A stretch of 19,141 nt of DNA. Source: JAZRZI01 sp045601325 (GTDB lineage Bacteria; Bacillota_I; Bacilli_A; RFN20; CAG-826). Below, in pieces: positions 1 through 6,068 of this stretch. Both the position numbers and the translations under genes were made by a program. Positions within the stretch are counted from its first letter, which is position 1. Each line of letters starts with the position of its first letter. The stretch covers positions 1-19,141 of the forward strand of contig JAZRZI010000041.1 in the NCBI GenBank assembly GCA_045601325.1. The letters are read 5' to 3'. The notes beneath the pieces were generated by a model. That model saw only the letters and a list, made by a program, of their open reading frames with translations, did not search any database and was not told where the DNA came from.

Positions 1-54
1 TACGTAAAAAAGATATAAACGAATCATTGAGAATCGAACATCAAAAGAAGAAAA

Positions 55-136
55 AGGTTTCTTAACAGTTTATCTGTTACTTACCAATTTTAAGTAAACA
101 AAAAGGGACTAAGTCACCTTATAGGTTTCTTAACAG
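55..136. repeat. 14-bp direct repeat pair
   Basis: The sequence AGGTTTCTTAACAG occurs identically at 55-68 and 123-136, 68 bp apart. The TAACAG end of either copy can pair with the single CTGTTA at 74-79, so on RNA from the rpsR strand two mutually exclusive stems are possible. No family of repeats is recognised. Confidence 0.6.
100..120 (-). terminator. Possible weak terminator after rpsR
   Basis: Read leftward, AAGG and GAC pair with GTC and CCTT around a TTA loop, with one bulged T, and the stem runs into five T residues (100-104). The 7-bp stem with a 3-nt loop is weak, but it is the best intrinsic terminator candidate downstream of rpsR, about 43 bases after its stop codon. Confidence 0.35.
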
Positions 137-162
137 CCCCTTATTTGCTTATAACCCAATAA

Positions 163-390
163 TTAGTCTGCAACATATGGGAGAAGAGCCATGAAACGAG
201 CGTTTTTAATTGCTCTAGCGACTTCTCTTTGATGTTTTGCACATGTACCTGTTGCTCTACGTGGAGAAATTTTTCCATTTGGAGTAATTAGGGTCTTTAA
301 TGTTTCAAGATCTTTATAGTCAATCTTTTTGCCTTTGTTTTTGCAGAATACACAAACTTTCTTGTGTGGTCTTGCTCTTTTGAATGCCAT
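163..390 (-). CDS. rpsR: 30S ribosomal protein S18
   Basis: Small basic 75-residue protein with the S18 signature: an N-terminal CVFC pair (residues 13-16), the PRRATG segment in the middle, and a TCAKHQ stretch followed by a basic helix ending ALLPYVAD. S18 sits on the 30S platform next to S6 and contacts 16S rRNA. The cysteines and histidine look like the zinc-binding (C+) form of S18, which is an inference from the spacing. It is the last gene of rpsF-ssb-rpsR, 20 bases after the ssb stop, with a purine-rich AGAAAGGAAA ribosome site upstream of its ATG. The full length and the order are as usual for Bacilli. Confidence 0.97.
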   Translation of the reverse strand: MAFKRARPHKKVCVFCKNKGKKIDYKDLETLKTLITPNGKISPRRATGTCAKHQREVARAIKNARFMALLPYVAD

Positions 391-410
391 AAATATTATT
401 TCCTTTCTAA

Positions 411-833
411 TTAGAATGGAAGATCATCATCAGGCAAATCTAATGTAGATAAGTTCTTACCTTCTGGTTCTGCAGGTGTGTCATTGAATGCAATGGAATC
501 ACCAGCATTATCGCCTTTTGGTTCTAAGAATTGAACTGAGTCACATACAACTTCAAGAACATTAGCCTTAGTGCCATCTGTGCGTTGGTAAGAGCGTTGA
601 TTTAGACGTCCTTCGATGCCTACCAATGAACCTTTTCTAGTAAATTTGCCAACATTATCAGCTTGTTGTTGGAAAACTACACATGGAATGAAGCTTGTGG
701 ATTTTGTTCCATCAGGATTCTTTGTGCGGTTATCAACTGCGACTGTAAATGTTGCGACAGCGTTACCGGATGTGGTCTTTTTGAGTTCTGGGTCACGAGT
801 TAAGCGACCAACTAAAACTACACGATTAATCAT
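411..833 (-). CDS. ssb: Single-stranded DNA-binding protein
   Basis: A 140-residue protein with the N-terminal OB-fold typical of bacterial SSB (MINRVVLVGRLTRDPEL, then TFTVAVDNR and a GRLNQRSYQ segment, residues 1 to about 105). A short linker and the acidic tail DDDLPF at the extreme C-terminus follow. That tail recruits repair and replication partners, and the protein coats ssDNA as a tetramer. It lies between rpsF and rpsR, the standard place in Firmicutes. Its ribosome site AAGGAGG begins inside the rpsF stop codon, so translation of the two genes is probably coupled. The tail is intact but the linker is short, giving a protein somewhat smaller than the roughly 170 residues of B. subtilis SsbA. 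Confidence 0.97.
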   Translation of the reverse strand: MINRVVLVGRLTRDPELKKTTSGNAVATFTVAVDNRTKNPDGTKSTSFIPCVVFQQQADNVGKFTRKGSLVGIEGRLNQRSYQRTDGTKANVLEVVCDSVQFLEPKGDNAGDSIAFNDTPAEPEGKNLSTLDLPDDDLPF

Positions 834-847
834 CTTAAATATCCTCC

Positions 848-1138
848 TTAGTCTTCAACGACAACTAAATGACGTAAGACATTAGCATCATGACGGATCT
901 TACGGTTGAATTGATACAACGCTTGATCGTCTGCGGACACTTTAAGGATAACATAGTAGCCTTTTGTCTCATCCTTGATAGGATAAGCTAATTCGCGTAA
1001 GCCGAATGATGTTTCATCAGTATTATTGACTGTAGCACCATTGTTAGTGAAAAGTTTTGCAATCTTTTCGTTTTCAGCTGCGCGGCCAGCTTCGTCTAAG
1101 TCAGCCTTCAAAATGTACATAATTTCGTAATTGCGCAT
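848..1138 (-). CDS. rpsF: 30S ribosomal protein S6
   Basis: A 96-residue protein beginning MRNYEIMYILKADLDE, the canonical S6 start, with the ferredoxin-like core motifs LAYPIKDETKGYYVIL in the middle and a C-terminal LRHLVV strand. S6 forms a heterodimer with S18 on the 30S platform, and both genes are in the same operon here. It is the first gene after the promoter at 1215-1243 and has a strong GGGAGGT ribosome site (1146-1152) seven bases before ATG. The C-terminal extension found in some species is missing, which is common. In many bacteria the S6:S18 pair represses this operon through its 5' leader, and a structured leader is present upstream. Confidence 0.97.
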   Translation of the reverse strand: MRNYEIMYILKADLDEAGRAAENEKIAKLFTNNGATVNNTDETSFGLRELAYPIKDETKGYYVILKVSADDQALYQFNRKIRHDANVLRHLVVVED

Positions 1139-1208
1139 TTTCTGTACCTCCCTTTGGTCATCTGGCTGTTATCATAGTAACAGCAGAGAGAATTGCTTAT
1201 TTTTAAGC
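1139..1208 (-). promoter_or_regulatory. rpsF mRNA leader, possible S6:S18 autoregulatory structure
   Basis: From the predicted transcription start near 1208 the leader is about 70 nt and contains two hairpins. One is GCTTA/TAAGC with an AAAA loop (1195-1208), at the very 5' end. The other has arms CTG-CTGTTA and TAACAG-CAG around a 6-nt loop with one bulged C (1162-1186). The ribosome site follows. Leaders of rpsF in many bacteria bind the S6:S18 complex. The stem here is compatible with that, but I could not confirm the published consensus (CCG in an internal loop), so the regulatory role is inference. Confidence 0.45.
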
Positions 1209-1214
1209 ATATGT

Positions 1215-1243
1215 ATTATACATATTACCAAATTATTTGACAA
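1215..1243 (-). promoter_or_regulatory. Sigma-A-type promoter of rpsF-ssb-rpsR
   Basis: On the minus strand, a -35 TTGTCA (1243-1238), a spacer of exactly 17 bp and a perfect -10 TATAAT (1220-1215) precede rpsF. Transcription should start near 1208. A second TATAAT on the same strand at 1280-1275, with a poorer -35 (TTTGGA, 16-bp spacer), may be an additional upstream promoter. Confidence 0.75.
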
Positions 1244-1317
1244 GCATTCTGTTTTTGACATTCAATTGTCGTACATTATATATAAATCTGAAAATGTCCA
1301 AATTTTTTAAAAGAATT

Positions 1318-1341
1318 TAAAAAGGAACCAAATGGTTCCTT
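1318..1341 (-). terminator. Intrinsic terminator of lysS
   Basis: A perfect 8-bp stem, AAGGAACC at 1322-1329 and GGTTCCTT at 1334-1341, with a 4-nt loop, begins 5 nt after the lysS stop. On the minus strand it ends in a run of five T residues. The opposite strand is also T-rich after the stem, so it may act in both directions. Confidence 0.8.
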
Positions 1342-1346
1342 ATTTT

Positions 1347-2828
1347 TTATTTGTCCCTCATTGTAGGGAAGAGAATGACCTCTCTAATTTGTGGTTGGTC
1401 AGTGAGTAACATGATAAGTCTATCAATACCCATACCTACACCACCGGTTGGAGGCATGCCATATTCAAGAGCCTCAACAAAGTCATTATCCATTTCACTA
1501 GCTTCTTCATCACCGAGTTCCTTGGCTTTAAGTTGTTCAATGAATCTTTGCTTTTGATCGATTGGGTCATTTAACTCAGTATATGCGTTAGCGAGTTCTC
1601 TACCATTGACGAATAATTCAAATCTTTGAGTGAATCGAGGATCTTTTTCTTTCTTTGTTAATGGAGACACTTCGATAGGATAACTATAAACAAATGTTGG
1701 TTGAATCAAATCATCTTGGCACATTTCGAAGAATTCATTCATAACGTAACCAACTGTATTTTTGAACTTATCAAGATGAATACCAAATTTATCAGCAAGC
1801 ACTTTAGCTTCTTCAAATGTTTTTACATTTCTAAAATCAACACCTGTCTTTTCTAAGATGACATCATTCATTGAAATCCATCTAAATTTAGATTTGAAGT
1901 CAATTTCTTTGCCTTGATATGTAACAATTGGAGAGCCAGTCACATCTTTAGCGGCTTGTCTAATCATCTTTTCAGTTAAATCACCAATGCCTTTTAAATC
2001 TGTATAAGCTTGATAAATTTCAATAGAAGTAAATTCTGGGTTATGGCTAGCATCCATACCTTCATTACGGAACATTCTACCAATTTCATACACTCTTTCC
2101 ATACCACCAACGATTAAGCGTTTGAGGTTAAGTTCAGTAGCAATTCTTAAGTAGAAATCCTTATCCAAAGTATTGTGGTGTGTAACAAATGGCCGAGCAG
2201 AAGCGCCACCTAAAATAGGGTTTAAAATAGAAGTTTCAACTTCCACGAAACCTTGATTATCTAAGAAGTTTTGAATAGATCTAACAAGTTTTGGACGGGC
2301 AAAAGCAACTTTTCTTGCTTCATCGTTCATAATTAAGTCTAAGTATCTCTTACGGCTTCTTTCTTCAACATCAGTTAAACCATGGAACTTTTCTGGAAGT
2401 GGATGTAAGCACTTTGTTAGGTGTTTATATTTTTCCGCTCTGATGGTTAATTCTCCAGTGCGGGTCATCATCACTCTACCATAGATGCCAACGATATCGC
2501 CGATATCTGCTAAACGGAAAACATCATACGATTTTTTACCAACAACATCGATGCCAATATATGATTGGATATTTCCTGATTTATCTTGGATGTTGATGAA
2601 TGAAGCTTTGCCCATTCTTCTAATAGCTTTGATTCTTCCTGCAACGGAAACCATCAATTGCATTTTATCTAATTTTTCAGAAGTTTTACCTTCACATAAT
2701 TTTCTAATATCACAGACATGATGTGTAACTTTATATTTTTGTCCAAATGGATCAATACCGAGTTCTTGATATTTGGCAAGTTTATCACGACGAGCTTGTT
2801 CTTGGTCGTTTAATTCTCTAACTTCCAT
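1347..2828 (-). CDS. lysS: Lysyl-tRNA synthetase (class II)
   Basis: A 493-residue class IIb enzyme that charges tRNA-Lys with lysine using ATP. The N-terminal OB-fold anticodon domain covers about residues 58-145 (VSVAGRIKAIRRMGK, then GDIVGIYGRV). The catalytic core follows: KRYLDLI around 161, motif 2 FRNEGMDASHNPEFTSIE at 253-270, and motif 3 GMGIDRLIMLL near 465-475. Length is normal for bacteria. The ATG is preceded by AGGAGG eight bases upstream. It follows dusB, the same pairing as in B. subtilis. No T-box leader is visible in the 68-bp gap, only an AT-rich hairpin. It has its own terminator. Confidence 0.98.
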   Translation of the reverse strand: MEVRELNDQEQARRDKLAKYQELGIDPFGQKYKVTHHVCDIRKLCEGKTSEKLDKMQLMVSVAGRIKAIRRMGKASFINIQDKSGNIQSYIGIDVVGKKSYDVFRLADIGDIVGIYGRVMMTRTGELTIRAEKYKHLTKCLHPLPEKFHGLTDVEERSRKRYLDLIMNDEARKVAFARPKLVRSIQNFLDNQGFVEVETSILNPILGGASARPFVTHHNTLDKDFYLRIATELNLKRLIVGGMERVYEIGRMFRNEGMDASHNPEFTSIEIYQAYTDLKGIGDLTEKMIRQAAKDVTGSPIVTYQGKEIDFKSKFRWISMNDVILEKTGVDFRNVKTFEEAKVLADKFGIHLDKFKNTVGYVMNEFFEMCQDDLIQPTFVYSYPIEVSPLTKKEKDPRFTQRFELFVNGRELANAYTELNDPIDQKQRFIEQLKAKELGDEEASEMDNDFVEALEYGMPPTGGVGMGIDRLIMLLTDQPQIREVILFPTMRDK

Positions 2829-2865
2829 GGTTTTATCCTCCTAGTAGCCGTTAATTATTGTATGT

Positions 2866-2896
2866 TAAATTAAAGACAATTAAAAGTCTTAATTTA
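2866..2896 (-). other. AT-rich hairpin between dusB and lysS
   Basis: Starting directly after the dusB stop, TAAATTA plus AGAC pairs with GTCT plus TAATTTA, giving 11 bp with one bulged base and an 8-nt loop. No T-run follows on the lysS strand, so it is not a standard terminator. A processing or stability element is a guess. Confidence 0.4.
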
Positions 2897-3880
2897 CTAC
2901 TCTAAGCCTTGTTCTATCTTAATATCATTAAGAATTTTCACTAAAGAATCTCTATTTGTAATCTCTTGAGATAGTCTAGCTTTAAATATTTTAGCATTAG
3001 GAAATCCCGAGAAGAACTTGCTTGCTATGCCTCTATAAATTCTTAACGCTCTATCTTCACCCATATCTTTAATCAAATAGTCTCCAAGGGATAAGCACCA
3101 TTCAATTTGTTCTTTTAAAGAAGGGTTTTCTAATTTTTCACCAGTTTTATAGTAATGACTTATTTGTTTGCACAAGAATGGATTTCCCACTCCTCCTCTA
3201 GCCACCATCACTGCATCTGCACCAGTAATATCAATTGCTTTAATAGCATCATCAAGAGTGTAAATATTACCGGAAACTATTAGAGGAACACTCATTTTCT
3301 TTCGTAAATCCTTTATTAATTCATAATGTGGTAATCCACTATAAAGTTCTTTTTTAGTTCTAGCGTGAATAGCAATCGCATCCACACCAGCGTCTTCTAA
3401 TTCTTTAATGATTTCTAAAAAGTTAATGGACTTATCATCCCAACCAAGTCTAATTTTTATGGTGACTGGTAATCCACTAGCTTCTTTAATGGCTTTAACA
3501 ATCTCACCACAAAGTTTAGGATTTCGCATCAAACAAGAACCTGCACCAGTCTTAGTGACCTTTGGAACAGGACAACCCATATTCACATCAAAGAAGCTAA
3601 TATTAGGATTGAGTGATAACGCAATTTTAGCAGCCTTAGATAAACAAACTGGATCGTGACCAAATAATTGCACACCTGTAGGTATATTTCCCTTAGGGAA
3701 GTCTACATATGTGTTTGTTTCTTCATTACCATATATTAGCCCCATATCAGAAACCATTTCGGTATATAAAACATCCACATCAAAATTAGACATAAACTTT
3801 CTATATCCTAAAGATGTAATCCCCGCCATTGGAGCGAGAACAACTTTGCCATTAATTTCTAAATTTCCAATTTTCCACAT
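2897..3880 (-). CDS. dusB: tRNA-dihydrouridine synthase, DusB family
   Basis: A 327-residue FMN enzyme that reduces uridines in tRNA to dihydrouridine with NAD(P)H. The family start is clear: IGNLEINGKVVLAPMAGITS (residues 4-23). The FDVNMGCPVPKV segment carries the catalytic Cys103, and the TIM-barrel phosphate-binding part VMVARGGVGNP lies near residue 225. A helical RNA-binding C-terminus follows. It precedes lysS, as yacF/dusB does in B. subtilis, and ends in TAG. The start is odd: no Shine-Dalgarno sequence lies before the ATG, and the ATG sits nine bases after the stem of the ftsH terminator. No nearby alternative start fits the family. Expression may rely on read-through or a promoter inside ftsH. 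Confidence 0.95.
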   Translation of the reverse strand: MWKIGNLEINGKVVLAPMAGITSLGYRKFMSNFDVDVLYTEMVSDMGLIYGNEETNTYVDFPKGNIPTGVQLFGHDPVCLSKAAKIALSLNPNISFFDVNMGCPVPKVTKTGAGSCLMRNPKLCGEIVKAIKEASGLPVTIKIRLGWDDKSINFLEIIKELEDAGVDAIAIHARTKKELYSGLPHYELIKDLRKKMSVPLIVSGNIYTLDDAIKAIDITGADAVMVARGGVGNPFLCKQISHYYKTGEKLENPSLKEQIEWCLSLGDYLIKDMGEDRALRIYRGIASKFFSGFPNAKIFKARLSQEITNRDSLVKILNDIKIEQGLE

Positions 3881-3910
3881 ATAAGAAAAGAGGAGGAATC
3901 TTTCCCCCTC
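3881..3910 (-). terminator. Intrinsic terminator after ftsH, abutting dusB
   Basis: On the minus strand GAGG-G-GGAA pairs with TTCC-T-CCTC over nine positions including one G-U pair, around a 3-nt loop, then TTTTCTTAT. The wobble position is G-U only on the leftward RNA and A-C on the other strand, which supports leftward action. It lies between the ftsH stop (3917) and the dusB ATG (3880). Confidence 0.7.
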
Positions 3911-3916
3911 TACAAT

Positions 3917-5995
3917 TTATTTTTCTTCCTTAACTTCAGGTTGAGCTTCTTCAACTTTTGTTTTAGGTTCGCTAGAAGGAGTTTCTACTTTCTCATCTTC
4001 ATCACGTTTTAAATGACGATTCGCTAATAAGTAATCAATTTCTTCAGCGGTGATTTGCTCATGTTTTAATAATGTTTGAGCGATTAAAGTAACATCTTCT
4101 TTGTTCTCTTTAATGTATTTGATAGAGATTTGATGCGCTTCATCAATAATCTTTCTAACTTCGTTATCAATCTTTTCTGCAGTAGCTAAAGAGAAATTAG
4201 ATTGATTTTGTGTGTAATCACGTCCAAGGAATACAGAGCCTGTATTTCTTTCATATTGAATAGGGCCTAATTCGGACATGCCTAATTCACACACCATCAA
4301 ACGAGCAATATGTGTTGCTTTTTCAATATCGTTTTGAGCGCCACTAGTGATGTCATCAAAGAATACTTCTTCACTAGAACGACCACCTAATAAACCAACG
4401 ATTTCAGCGATAAGTTCATTTCTAGTGTATGTGAACTTATCATTTTCAGGTGTTGATAATACATATCCACCTGCATTACCACGAGGAATGATAGTAATCT
4501 TTTGAACCTTATCTGCATTTGGACATTTAATACCAATAATCGCATGGCCAGCTTCATGATAAGCAGTAATCTCTTTTTCATGATCTGAAAGACCTCTATT
4601 GGTTTTTGCTGGTCCTAAAATTCTTCTATCAATTGCTTCATCAATTTCATCGATTGTAATTTGCTCTTTATTTCTACGAACCGCTAAAATTGCAGCTTCG
4701 TTCATAATATTTTCAATATCAGCACCAGAGAAGCCAACTGTTCTCTTTGCTAATGCTTCAAAGTCAATTTCAGGTGATAATTTTTTATTTCTTGAATGCA
4801 CATGGAAGATTGCTTCTCTGCCTTTTTTATCAGGCAAAGTAACTGTGATTTTGCGGTCAAAACGACCTGCTCTTAATAGTGCTGGGTCAAGGACATCATC
4901 TCTGTTGGTTGCTGCAATAACAATGATTCCAGAGTTATCAGAGAAGCCATCCATTTCTACTAATAATTGGTTAAGTGTTTGTTCACGTTCATCGTTACCA
5001 CCACCTAAACCAGCACCTCTTTGTCTACCAACAGCATCGATTTCATCAATAAAGATTAAACAAGGAGCATTTTCTTTAGCGGTTTTGAACATATCTCTAA
5101 CTCTACCAGCACCGACACCAACGAACATTTCGACAAAGTCACTACCAGAAATAGAATAGAACGGAACACCAGCTTCACCTGCAACTGCTTTTGCGAGTAA
5201 TGTTTTACCACAACCAGGATTGCCAACTAATAAGACACCTTTAGGTAATTTTGCGCCACAAGCTGTGTATTTTTTAGGATTCTTTAAGTATTCAACGAGT
5301 TCTTGCATTTCTGCTTTTTCCTCATCAGCGCCAGCAACATCATCAAATCTTACATTGCTCTTTGTGACTTTTCTTGCTCTAGATTTGTTGAATTGCATAG
5401 CGGAGTTATTCGCACCACCAACACTACCAAGCAATTTAGAGAATAGGAAAACAGCAATAAGGATAGTTACACCAGTTGTGATAATGGTTGGTCCCCACTC
5501 ACTCCACCAGTCGCTTTCATAACTTTCAGAAGATGCAACAAACACGAATGAAGGATGTTCTTCACCAACGCATTTATCTTCCTCTGCTCTAATTAAGTTA
5601 TAAAGAGAATCAGTAACAGTTTGCTCACTATCACCATTTGCAATGTATGTATAAGTTGTGTTCACATCAGTATATGCTTCGTAGTTAATAACAAACTTAT
5701 AAGAATACTTTTTACCACTTCTACCTTCTCTAGTAGATTTTGCATAATATGTACCGGTTAAGATAGTAACTGTACCTTCGATAGAATCTTCTCTAACAGA
5801 TGTAATAGTGTTGCTCTTCTTTTCTTTATCATTCATCAAAGCGGTAACAAAAGCGCTTGTTGAATCGAATGTATAAGAGCCTACGTTATTACCAACAATT
5901 GATATAAGTAAGACTGCTATGCCGACAATTAAAATACCAAATATAACGAAATGAAGTGGAGAACGTCTACGAATAGGGTTTTGATTTTCATCCAT
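3917..5995 (-). CDS. ftsH: ATP-dependent zinc metalloprotease FtsH
   Basis: Membrane-anchored hexameric AAA+ protease that degrades damaged and short-lived proteins. With ATG at 5995, which has AAGGAGG eight bases upstream, it is 692 residues; a longer frame to 6022 lacks such a site and would add nine residues. TM1 is near 16-35, an extracytoplasmic domain runs to about 168, and TM2 covers about 170-190. The AAA module has Walker A GNPGCGKT (258-265), Walker B LIFIDE (313-318) and the second region of homology around 363-381. The protease zinc site is HEAGH (480-484) with Asp near 556. The charged tail after about 660 is Glu/Lys-rich. Walker A differs from the usual GPPGTGKT but keeps the essential G-K-T. 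In B. subtilis hprT sits between tilS and ftsH; here it is absent. Confidence 0.98.
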   Translation of the reverse strand: MDENQNPIRRRSPLHFVIFGILIVGIAVLLISIVGNNVGSYTFDSTSAFVTALMNDKEKKSNTITSVREDSIEGTVTILTGTYYAKSTREGRSGKKYSYKFVINYEAYTDVNTTYTYIANGDSEQTVTDSLYNLIRAEEDKCVGEEHPSFVFVASSESYESDWWSEWGPTIITTGVTILIAVFLFSKLLGSVGGANNSAMQFNKSRARKVTKSNVRFDDVAGADEEKAEMQELVEYLKNPKKYTACGAKLPKGVLLVGNPGCGKTLLAKAVAGEAGVPFYSISGSDFVEMFVGVGAGRVRDMFKTAKENAPCLIFIDEIDAVGRQRGAGLGGGNDEREQTLNQLLVEMDGFSDNSGIIVIAATNRDDVLDPALLRAGRFDRKITVTLPDKKGREAIFHVHSRNKKLSPEIDFEALAKRTVGFSGADIENIMNEAAILAVRRNKEQITIDEIDEAIDRRILGPAKTNRGLSDHEKEITAYHEAGHAIIGIKCPNADKVQKITIIPRGNAGGYVLSTPENDKFTYTRNELIAEIVGLLGGRSSEEVFFDDITSGAQNDIEKATHIARLMVCELGMSELGPIQYERNTGSVFLGRDYTQNQSNFSLATAEKIDNEVRKIIDEAHQISIKYIKENKEDVTLIAQTLLKHEQITAEEIDYLLANRHLKRDEDEKVETPSSEPKTKVEEAQPEVKEEK

Positions 5996-6010
5996 GATTG
6001 TTTCCTCCTT

Positions 6011-6063
6011 TTTGCTAAGCAAAGAATTATTAAGATTATAAAGGTTTTATACAATAAAATCAA
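6011..6063 (-). promoter_or_regulatory. ftsH promoter and short hairpin leader
   Basis: On the minus strand, TTGATT (6063-6058), a 17-bp spacer and TATAAT (6040-6035) lie just upstream of ftsH, overlapping the end of tilS by nothing more than a few bases of spacing. Transcription would start near 6028. The roughly 33-nt leader then forms TTTGC-TTA-GCAAA (6023-6011), directly before the AAGGAGG ribosome site. Confidence 0.65.
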
Positions 6064-6068
6064 AAATA

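Larger units (their letters stand above)
1..162. other. Non-coding segment downstream of rpsR with repeats
   Basis: No convincing gene is visible on either strand. The segment lies 3' of rpsR, where many Bacilli carry rplI and dnaB, so the ribosomal operon seems to end here. It contains a 14-bp exact direct repeat (AGGTTTCTTAACAG at 55-68 and 123-136) and three adjacent inverted repeats: TAACAG/CTGTTA at 63-68 and 74-79, TTACTTA/TAAGTAA at 77-83 and 91-97, and a terminator-like stem at 103-120. The function of the repeats is unknown. The far left edge (1-50) shows nothing recognisable. Confidence 0.5.

Noticed and set aside
1255..1286. Rightward TTGACA with TATA-like -10 antisense to the lysS 3' end
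   Set aside because: The -35 is perfect but the -10 (TATATA at 18 bp) is poor and AT-rich chance is high; it would give only a roughly 50-nt RNA before the lysS hairpin.
4599..5159. 186-residue rightward open frame inside ftsH
   Set aside because: It is exactly antisense to the conserved FtsH AAA domain, has no ribosome site, and its Ser/Ile-rich composition is what the complement of the FtsH codons would give.
5996..6022. Nine-residue N-terminal extension of ftsH
   Set aside because: The codons would run through the AAGGAGG ribosome site and the leader hairpin; ATG 5995 is better placed.
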